Positions 58,301-64,000 of a stretch of 64,000 bases of DNA are shown here, one piece after another. This DNA comes from Paenibacillus rhizophilus. Lineage in GTDB: Bacteria > Bacillota > Bacilli > Paenibacillales > Paenibacillaceae. The stretch lies in the NCBI RefSeq assembly GCF_003854965.1, contig NZ_RQPI01000004.1, forward strand, positions 62,001 to 126,000. The letters are read 5' to 3'. Made by a program: the position numbers and the translations under genes. Within the stretch, counting starts at the first letter, position 1. Every line of letters starts with the position of its first letter. A model generated the notes under the pieces. It saw only the letters and a program-made list of their open reading frames with translations. It had not been told where the DNA came from and did no database searches.

Positions 58301-60136
58301 ATGCCGGTACTGAGTGTGAAAGAGGTAAGCAAGGAATGGAACGGGAACGTCCTGTTTCAGAATTTGTCGTTTGAACTGGCCGAAGGAGAACGCATGGCGC
58401 TCTTCGGTCGCAACGGGGCGGGGAAGACTACGCTGCTGAAGGGACTGATGGGCAGTGTGCCTTTGGAATCAGGCTCGGTGTACCGCGGTCTGCCAATACA
58501 GGAATGGGGGCTGCTGGATCAGCAGCTTGAGCCCCGGGAAGGAATGACCGCCCGCCGGCTTGTCCTGGAAGGGAACGCCGAAGCGGCGCGGCTGAAAGCC
58601 CGGCTGGAACAGCTCGGCGGCAGACTCCAAAGCGGCGGAGGAGCAGAGGAGGCCATGCTGGCCGAATACGGCGAGGCCTACGAGGACTATCTGCGAGTGG
58701 ACGGCTACGGTTGGGAGGCGAAGGCGGAAAAAGCGCTGCGGCAGCTGAATCTTCCGCAGGAAATCTGGGATCTGCCCTACCGGTCCTTGAGCGGCGGGCA
58801 GAAGACGCGGGTGCAGCTTGCCCAGCTGCTGGCCCGTCAGCCGAAACTGCTGATGCTGGATGAGCCAACCAATCATCTTGACGCGGAAACGATGGAATGG
58901 CTGGAAGGGTGGGTATCCGGCTATTCCGGCACTGTGCTGTACGTCTCGCATGACCGCCGCTTTATCGACCGCACGGCGACCTCCGTGCTGGAGCTGAGGC
59001 CGGACGGCGGCAGACGTTACTCCGGAGGGTATACGCAGTACCGTGAACAGAAGGCCGTGGAGGCCAGGGAACAGGAAGCGCGGTACAGGAAACAAGAGTT
59101 GGAGAAGAAAAAGCTCGAGGAAGCCATCCGGCGGTATGCGGAATGGTTTCAGCAGGCGCACCGCTCCGCCGGGCAGAACGATTTTCTGCGGGCGAAGTCG
59201 AAGAAGAACGTGTCCCGCCTGCATGCGAAGGAAGCGGCGCTGGAGCGGCTGAACCGGGACCGCACGGCAGAGCCGCGGGAAAGCGCCAAGCTGAACATGC
59301 GGCTCACAGGAGGGGAATTCACCGCCGGAACGCTGCTGAGGACGGAACATGCGGAATTTGCGTATCCGGGCGAAGGTCCTTTGCTGAAGGACTTCAGCTT
59401 TACGGTCCGCCGGGGGGACCGGATCGGCTTGATCGGACCGAACGGGTCCGGCAAGTCGACCCTGCTGAAGCTTCTGGCGGGATTATACACGCCGACCGGC
59501 GGGACGGTCGCTCTGCATCCGCAGACGACGGTCGGTTATTTTGCCCAAGAGCTGGAGCAGCTTGATTCCTCCTCTACCCTTCTGGACAGCCTGCTTGGGC
59601 TCCCCGAAATGACGGTGACGGAGGCAAGGACGATTTTGGGCTGCTTCTTATTTTCACGGGAAGACGCCTTCAAGCTTATCGGCAATTTAAGCCTGGGGGA
59701 GAAATGCCGCGTTGCCTTCCTGCGTCTATATTTCGGCAGGGCCAATCTCCTGGTGCTGGACGAACCGACCAATTATCTCGACATTGAGACAAGAGAGGTC
59801 ATTGAGGAGGCTTTACAGTCCTATCCGGGCGCGCTGCTGCTCGTCACGCATGACCGGTATTTACTGTCGAATATCGCCAACCGGCTGGCGGTGCTGGAGC
59901 GCGGACGCTTCCCGATGCAGTTTCCCGGAACCTATGAAGAGTATCTGTCCAAAGACCGGGAGCATATGATGACGGAACGGGAACGGGCCGCAGAGGATGA
60001 GCTTGGCGTCCTGCAGCTTAGGCTTACACAGCTCATTCAGGCCGAAACGCCGGAGAGTGACGATGAGAACGCGGCGCTGCTGGAGGAGATTAAGCGGCTG
60101 CGCCGGAGGATCGGGGAGCTTATGAAGGAGGGCTAA
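58301..60136 (+). CDS. ABC-F ATPase (possible antibiotic-resistance ribosome protector)
   Basis: A 611-residue soluble ABC-F protein with two ATPase domains and no membrane segment. Domain 1: Walker A GRNGAGKTT (about 36-44), signature LSGGQK, Walker B LLMLDEPTNHLD. An Arg/Lys/Glu-rich coiled linker (about 245-335; the P-site tRNA interaction motif region) follows. Domain 2: GPNGSGKST, signature NLSLGEK (altered from LSGGE), Walker B LLVLDEPTNYLD. A charged C-terminal coiled tail ends it. Such proteins enter the ribosomal E site; some displace antibiotics. The leader with a terminator and micro-ORFs resembles those of inducible resistance ABC-F genes (for example vmlR), which supports but does not prove a resistance role. 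GGAGGG lies seven bases ahead of the ATG. Confidence 0.9.
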   Translation: MPVLSVKEVSKEWNGNVLFQNLSFELAEGERMALFGRNGAGKTTLLKGLMGSVPLESGSVYRGLPIQEWGLLDQQLEPREGMTARRLVLEGNAEAARLKARLEQLGGRLQSGGGAEEAMLAEYGEAYEDYLRVDGYGWEAKAEKALRQLNLPQEIWDLPYRSLSGGQKTRVQLAQLLARQPKLLMLDEPTNHLDAETMEWLEGWVSGYSGTVLYVSHDRRFIDRTATSVLELRPDGGRRYSGGYTQYREQKAVEAREQEARYRKQELEKKKLEEAIRRYAEWFQQAHRSAGQNDFLRAKSKKNVSRLHAKEAALERLNRDRTAEPRESAKLNMRLTGGEFTAGTLLRTEHAEFAYPGEGPLLKDFSFTVRRGDRIGLIGPNGSGKSTLLKLLAGLYTPTGGTVALHPQTTVGYFAQELEQLDSSSTLLDSLLGLPEMTVTEARTILGCFLFSREDAFKLIGNLSLGEKCRVAFLRLYFGRANLLVLDEPTNYLDIETREVIEEALQSYPGALLLVTHDRYLLSNIANRLAVLERGRFPMQFPGTYEEYLSKDREHMMTERERAAEDELGVLQLRLTQLIQAETPESDDENAALLEEIKRLRRRIGELMKEG

Positions 60137-60154
60137 ACTAGGTTGCTGTTGATA

Positions 60155-60199
60155 AAAAGAAGCTGCCCCGCCGTTAATAGGCTGAGGGCAGCTTCTTTT
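60155..60199. terminator. Terminator between ABC-F and flavoprotein operons
   Basis: AAAAGAAGCTGCCC with GGGCAGCTTCTTTT, perfect stem of 14 bp, serving both convergent units. Confidence 0.85.
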
Positions 60200-60245
60200 G
60201 TTCGGAGGCGTACAGGTCGTCTTGGCGGAAGGGAATTTGAGAAGA

Positions 60246-60641
60246 TTATTTCTCGCCTTGAACAAGCGCGATCTCTACCGCCTTTTTCAAAACCTTGCTG
60301 GAATTGCTCGCGCCGCTGACGGCATCCACCTCCAGCGTCTGTTTGGCGACGATTTCTTTAAGAATAGCTTCGGCGGGAGCACCATGCCCGTTCTTATGTT
60401 TCAGCAGGTCGATCTTGGTCACTTTGCCGTTCTGCACGCTAACCTGAACTTTGGCGTCGATAAAACGCACATCGTATTCTCCGACATAAGTGCCATCGGC
60501 CAGACGGGAGAAAGGGACATCGGATATGGTGAGATTCTTAATCTTGTTTTGATAGCTGCGCACCTGATACAGATAAGTAAGCCCCGAACCAATCCCTACG
60601 AGCAGAATAAGACCAACGACTATCAGCAGTTTCTTCTTCAC
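60246..60641 (-). CDS. FMN-binding domain protein, membrane-anchored
   Basis: A 131-residue protein with an N-terminal membrane anchor (LLIVVGLILLVGIGSGLTYLY) and an extracellular FMN-binding domain: DGTYVGEYDVRFIDAKVQVSVQNGKVTKIDLL and DAVSGASNSSKVLKKAV, close to the S/T-G-A-S/T-x-S/T site where FMN can be attached covalently by an ApbE transferase. It may carry electrons at the membrane. It is the last gene of the tetR-flavoprotein operon. Confidence 0.88.
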   Translation of the reverse strand: MKKKLLIVVGLILLVGIGSGLTYLYQVRSYQNKIKNLTISDVPFSRLADGTYVGEYDVRFIDAKVQVSVQNGKVTKIDLLKHKNGHGAPAEAILKEIVAKQTLEVDAVSGASNSSKVLKKAVEIALVQGEK

Positions 60642-60674
60642 AGAGTAACCTCCTAAATGAAATGCTATATTGGA

Positions 60675-61250
60675 TTAAAAAAAGCTTTGAATACGCGAAG
60701 CCAGCTTGGCTGGAACCTCCGTCAGCTTCTTGGCGCCCGGACAGACGATCTTTCCTCGGCAGGTCATACCTGAGATATGGAAAAACTCGTTCATGGCGGC
60801 GAGGCAGGCCGAGCTCTGACGGAGAACCAGGTTGAGCGGGTACGGCGTGTTGCACGCGGTCATCAGCAGGTACTGCTGGCTTTTGGACAGAGTAGGCCTT
60901 GGAGCAATGCCCCCGCCGCTGCGGTCCATCGCCTTACCCGCCAGCCTGTCGAACATGAGCTTGACCTGTCCAGGCACATTGGCGTAATAGGTGGGCGCGG
61001 ACAATATAACCAGATCGCTGGAAGCCAGCCGCTCCCACAGCCCGGCAAGCTCGCCGCCGGGAGGGCAGATTCCGGTTGCCCGGCAGTCCGGGCAGCCTTT
61101 GCAGGCGTTAATGTTCACCTTATACAAGTCGCAGATGTCCGTCTCCCAGCCCGCCGTCTTCGCCGTCTGGACGGCAATTTGCAGCATCTTCGCCGTGATT
61201 CCGTCCGGTCTGGGGCCACCCTTAATGGCCAGCAGCCGTTTTGTCGCCAT
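60675..61250 (-). CDS. NAD(P)H-dependent FMN reductase / iron-sulfur flavoprotein-like
   Basis: A 191-residue flavodoxin-fold protein: LLAIKGGPRPDGITAKML (phosphate-binding loop for FMN), VILSAPTYYANVPGQVKLMFDRL (isoalloxazine-contacting loop). A cysteine cluster CKGCPDCRATGICPPGG at residues 50-66 resembles the compact Cys motif of iron-sulfur flavoproteins and could bind an Fe-S cluster. The first 29 bases overlap the tetR gene. It may feed electrons to the FMN-binding protein encoded next. Confidence 0.87.
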   Translation of the reverse strand: MATKRLLAIKGGPRPDGITAKMLQIAVQTAKTAGWETDICDLYKVNINACKGCPDCRATGICPPGGELAGLWERLASSDLVILSAPTYYANVPGQVKLMFDRLAGKAMDRSGGGIAPRPTLSKSQQYLLMTACNTPYPLNLVLRQSSACLAAMNEFFHISGMTCRGKIVCPGAKKLTEVPAKLASRIQSFF

Positions 61251-61893
61251 GTTCCTCCTCCTTCACAAGCATACGCAGCAGCAGATTGCAGCCGTATTCC
61301 AGCAGCCCTTTCGGCGTCGTGCCCATTGTCTCGGAAATATAGCTGCTTTTGCGGTTAGCCAAAATTATGAGCGAGGACAAGCTGCTCCAATAGATCAGAA
61401 TAGTTTCCTTGATTCGCGTACACGGCATCACTGCGCCTTCCGCGATTCCCCTCCAGACCATCTCCCCCAGCGCGGCGTTAATCTCCTCTCCGACACTGAA
61501 AATATCCTTCTTCACCTGCGGCAAATCCGGGCTGTCCAGCGGCTGGGTCTGAAAATCGACAATCCGAGCGAAGAGAAAGGGAGATGCCTCATAGAAAGCC
61601 ATCAGGCTGGTGCAAAGGGCGCGATATTTGAGCAAAAAGCCCTCATGGCCGTCAACGCTTCGCAGAAGATGCTCCTTGAGCTGCAAGAACCCTTTTAAGA
61701 CGATCCGGTCGTGTATTTCCTCCTTGCTCGGGAACTGAAGGTACACCGTGCGCTTGCTGTATTCGGCACTCTTGGCAATATCGTCCATCGTCGTGGCCGC
61801 AATGCCTTTTTCCGCGAACAACTGCTCCGCGGCATGCAAAATATTCTCTTGATGAAGAGCCGAGATGGTCTCTTTGCGTGTGGCCCGATCCAT
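61222..61893 (-). CDS. TetR/AcrR family transcriptional regulator
   Basis: A 223-residue regulator. HTH region at residues 15-62: ILHAAEQLFAEKGIAATTMDDIAKSAEYSKRTVYLQFPSKEEI. The remainder is a helical ligand-binding domain (FLLKYRALCTSLMAFYEASPFLFARIVDF). The gene starts the operon tetR-FMN reductase-FMN-binding protein, and a 17-base palindrome overlaps the region just after its -10, indicating autoregulation. The inducer is unknown. Confidence 0.92.
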   Translation of the reverse strand: MDRATRKETISALHQENILHAAEQLFAEKGIAATTMDDIAKSAEYSKRTVYLQFPSKEEIHDRIVLKGFLQLKEHLLRSVDGHEGFLLKYRALCTSLMAFYEASPFLFARIVDFQTQPLDSPDLPQVKKDIFSVGEEINAALGEMVWRGIAEGAVMPCTRIKETILIYWSSLSSLIILANRKSSYISETMGTTPKGLLEYGCNLLLRMLVKEEEHGDKTAAGH

Positions 61894-61915
61894 TCGTACA
61901 CCCCCGGTTCTAAAA

Positions 61916-61932
61916 GTAAACTGTTAGTTTAC
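61916..61932 (-). promoter_or_regulatory. TetR operator (candidate)
   Basis: GTAAACTGTTAGTTTAC, 6-bp arms, 23 bases upstream of tetR. Confidence 0.7.
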
Positions 61933-61936
61933 CTGA

Positions 61937-61965
61937 ATCGTATCATCTTTTTGGAAAGGTGTAAA
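61937..61965 (-). promoter_or_regulatory. Promoter of the tetR-flavoprotein operon
   Basis: Minus strand TTTACA (61960-61965), 17 bases, TACGAT (61937-61942); the palindrome follows directly at the start site. Confidence 0.65.
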
Positions 61966-62358
61966 TCCATTTTTTCACATTTAATTTTCGTTTTACATTT
62001 CACATCCGTTTTGACAGGAGCTGGGCAAAGGAGATGCTCGAAGGTAGGGTTCCGAAGATGGTATTAACATGACGAACGGGAATTCTTCCGCCTTATTTGC
62101 TCTACTTTCACTTCTGTGGGCCAAAATGGCAAAATAAGCTGGAGAAATTCCGCTATATCGGGCTGGAAGTTGCTGAAACGGGAGGATGAGCAGGAGATTT
62201 TCCGGTTCATGGGGGAGCGTGCGTGTCTGAACAGTGAAAGGGACGATCCGAAAGCGAAGGAAGAAGAGACTATCCGCAGGAAATGCAGCCGCACCGCCGA
62301 ATGTAGTAAACGGAATACTTTGGAAAAAATAACCGGACGCCAAAAGGAGTTATCAGAA
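61966..62358 (+). other. Gap with an open but unconvincing frame
   Basis: The frame of the phosphatase gene is open upstream to an ATG at 62116 (81 more codons, charged and without a recognisable fold). No ribosome site supports that start. Otherwise nothing identifiable in these 393 bases. Confidence 0.5.
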
Positions 62359-62946
62359 ATGCATACCCGTATTTATATGATCAGACATGCCGTTTCGCCG
62401 TATCTGCCCGGGCAGGAGCGGAACCGTGGCCTTTCGCAGCAAGGGGCCGCCGATGCGGGCAGAGTGAAGGAGATGTTGAAGAACGAGGATATTGCGCATT
62501 TTGTATCCAGCCCCTATGCGAGGGCGGTCGCTACCATGCAGCCTTTGGCGGAAGAGGCGGGTAAGGAGATTGAGCTGTGCGAGGAACTGAGGGAAAGAGC
62601 ATTTGGAACGTTGGACAGGGAATTTGGGGATGAAGAATTGCTGGTTGCGATCCGCCGTTCTTATGAAGACAGGCATTTCAAGCTTGACGGCGGAGAGAGC
62701 CACAAGGAAGCCGAGGAACGAGCCGTGCCGATTATGGAGCGGCTGCTTCGGGAGTATGCAGAGAGCAACATTGCAATTGGAACCCACGGCAATATCATGG
62801 CGATTATCATGCACTATTACGATAAAGCGTACGGATTTGATTTCTTGTTGTCGACGACCAAGCCGGATATTTATAAGCTGGAGTTCGATGGGACGCGGCT
62901 TGTGAAGGTGGAGCGGTTATGGGAGCCGCAGCCAGGCTTAAAATAA
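62359..62946 (+). CDS. Histidine phosphatase family protein (phosphoglycerate mutase-like)
   Basis: A 195-residue cytosolic phosphatase. The phosphate pocket is assembled from RHAVSPY (catalytic His near residue 9; the usual RHG/RHA-E motif), SSPYARAVATMQPLAEE (second Arg), the acidic ELRERAFG and the distal GTHGNIMAIIMHYY. The substrate is not predictable. ATG 62359 is nine bases from AAAGGAG and starts the domain (MHTRIYMIRHAVSPY), so it is preferred to the upstream ATG at 62116. Confidence 0.9.
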   Translation: MHTRIYMIRHAVSPYLPGQERNRGLSQQGAADAGRVKEMLKNEDIAHFVSSPYARAVATMQPLAEEAGKEIELCEELRERAFGTLDREFGDEELLVAIRRSYEDRHFKLDGGESHKEAEERAVPIMERLLREYAESNIAIGTHGNIMAIIMHYYDKAYGFDFLLSTTKPDIYKLEFDGTRLVKVERLWEPQPGLK

Positions 62947-63001
62947 AAGCCATCCCGCAAGGGACGGCGTTAGGCAGCATTTTTTCAGGATAAGTCCGGA
63001 T

Positions 63002-63142
63002 TTAAGCGTTCAGACGCTTGTGGTTCTGATGCGCCAGCGTGAGCAGAGTGACGTAGATCGGCTGGACGTTGAATTTTTTGCCGAACTCGAATTTGTAGGA
63101 GCCGATTTGTACGTTGTTGGTTTTAAAAAGAATAAATAGTAT
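63002..63142 (-). pseudogene. Short coding-like fragment without a start codon
   Basis: 47 sense codons ending in TAA read …KTNNVQIGSYKFEFGKKFNVQPIYVTLLTLAHQNHKRLNA, protein-like in composition, but an in-frame stop lies just upstream (63143-63145) and there is no ATG, GTG or TTG. I do not recognise the family. It may be the 3' end of a degraded gene. The rest of 62947-63324 shows no gene. Confidence 0.4.
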
Positions 63143-63324
63143 TTATATCGTCCTTGTGATTCTACATAGTTCTACAGTAAGGGTGGTTTTTCCTGCATTT
63201 TACGGCGCAGATTAAGGCCTTACGTGCTTGGCGCTCCCAATGCTGCAACCTTTCCGTATGTGTTCCGTCTGTTAAGGATAGGAATAGATCCAAGACTGTA
63301 AAGATCAGCTGGGAGATGACACAT

Positions 63325-64000
63325 ATGAAAAAGTATATCAAAATGATAGCGGCAAGCATCATGCTCACGGGAATGCTGGGCGTTGCCGCATGCAGTTCCG
63401 GAGACGGCGGAGTAGCTTCCCCGCCGCCATCCGCGACTGCCTTGCCGTCTGTACCGCCTTCGGCTGCCGCAGCGTCCGCTCCGGCAACTGCAACAGCCTC
63501 TCCGGCAGCCAGCGATGCTGCCCCATCGGGCAGTCCGGGCGTTTCCGCCGCACCGACATCGGCATCATCGCCTGCCCCCGGCGGCGATGCGAATACGGCT
63601 GCGCTGCTCCAAGAGCTGCTTGAGCTTGCCAAGCAGGGCAAAGCGCCGGGCATTCCGTTCGCCGCGCATACGGATCTCATCGACGATGTGAAGAAGACTT
63701 GGGGCGAGCCGGACAAGGAAGAGGGGGCGGGCAAAGGCATCTACGCCACGTACAGCGTGAGGCATGCGGTGATCGGGTTCAACAAAGGCAGTCTGATCTT
63801 TGATGTCCGTTCCAGCGCCGCCGATTTGCAGCAGTTGACACTGCAGCAGATTGAAGGCGCGCTCGGCAGGCCGGACGACACGAAGACCAGCGGGAACGAC
63901 AGTATCTATATTTACAAGGCGGGTACCCAGTACCAATTGAAATTCGTGATTCCGAAATCTACCGGTAAAGTCGACCACATTTCCGTCTTTTCCGAACAGG
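63325..64000 (+). CDS. DUF4309 (YjgB-like) lipoprotein, 3' end outside the window
   Basis: 225 visible residues. Signal peptide with lipobox LGVAACSSG, a Pro/Ser/Ala-rich linker (about residues 30-88) and then a YjgB-like DUF4309 domain: LLELAKQGKAPGIPFAAHTDLIDDVKKTWGEPDK, YATYSVRHAVIGFNKGSLIFDVRSS, LGRPDD. The function of the family is unknown; it is exported and anchored to the membrane. GGGAG lies nine bases before the ATG at 63325. The reading is open at the window end. Confidence 0.87.
   Translation, partial: MKKYIKMIAASIMLTGMLGVAACSSGDGGVASPPPSATALPSVPPSAAAASAPATATASPAASDAAPSGSPGVSAAPTSASSPAPGGDANTAALLQELLELAKQGKAPGIPFAAHTDLIDDVKKTWGEPDKEEGAGKGIYATYSVRHAVIGFNKGSLIFDVRSSAADLQQLTLQQIEGALGRPDDTKTSGNDSIYIYKAGTQYQLKFVIPKSTGKVDHISVFSEQ

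Noticed and set aside
62116-62358. 81-codon N-terminal extension of the histidine phosphatase
   Set aside because: No ribosome site and no recognisable domain; the ATG at 62359 has AAAGGAG and fits the family start.

Overview
The window looks like chromosomal DNA of a Paenibacillus-type, spore-forming member of the Bacillota. The evidence is a GerA-type germination operon with a sigma-G-like promoter, a YtxJ-type bacilliredoxin, a CcpN/YqfL gluconeogenesis module, LplB/YtcP-type sugar ABC permeases, an S-layer-anchored GH66 enzyme, AGGAGG-type ribosome sites and roughly 50-55% GC in most genes. All calls come from reading the sequence and from family knowledge; no database search was run.

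Layout. 1-3.4 kb: the 5' part of an aldo/keto reductase, an AraC regulator, a thioredoxin-like ferredoxin and a stress protein. 3.6-13 kb: a pyruvate/PEP and gluconeogenesis module. On the minus strand lie ccpN, a PEP synthase/PPDK regulatory kinase (yqfL-like) and glpX, with three covarying 69-bp hairpin repeats in front of glpX. On the plus strand lie ppdK and a second regulatory kinase. A transporter/MocR pair sits between them, and an 11-nt motif is shared by the ccpN and ppdK control regions. 13-15.4 kb: feoA and a feoB split into separate GTPase and permease genes. 15.7-21 kb: a germination operon gerA-gerB-gerC-small membrane protein-second gerB. 21-23 kb: a glycerophosphodiesterase and an orphan MetQ-like lipoprotein.

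23-35.5 kb is a dextran/isomaltooligosaccharide locus: a cytosolic GH13 isomaltase in an operon with a LacI repressor, a 1844-residue secreted GH66 enzyme with about six CBM35-like modules inserted in its catalytic domain and three SLH repeats, a second secreted GH66 dextranase, and a paralogous LacI repressor. Near-palindromes of the form GTAAACGTTTAC lie beside TTGACA-17-bp promoters. 35.6-44.3 kb is a fructan/sucrose locus: a third LacI repressor with its own TTGRAACGTTTCMAA operators, two ABC permeases, a solute-binding lipoprotein and two cytosolic GH32 enzymes, one with an altered nucleophile motif.

44.4-52.2 kb holds a glutaredoxin/bacilliredoxin pair, an acetyltransferase, a repeat-tailed coiled-coil protein, a GntR-controlled diaminopropionate ammonia-lyase plus M20 hydrolase, a methyltransferase, an L,D-transpeptidase and an RDD protein. 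52.2-56.6 kb: an ATP-grasp gene is broken by two adjacent mobile elements, a TnpB-only IS200/IS605-type element with a readable right-end RNA scaffold and guide, and an AT-rich IS1595-type element with perfect 8-bp target duplications and a hydrolase passenger gene. 56.8-64 kb: an oxidoreductase, an ABC-F ATPase behind a leader with coupled micro-ORFs and a terminator (probable attenuator), a TetR-flavoprotein operon, a histidine phosphatase, a coding fragment and the start of a lipoprotein. No rRNA, tRNA or CRISPR array was seen.
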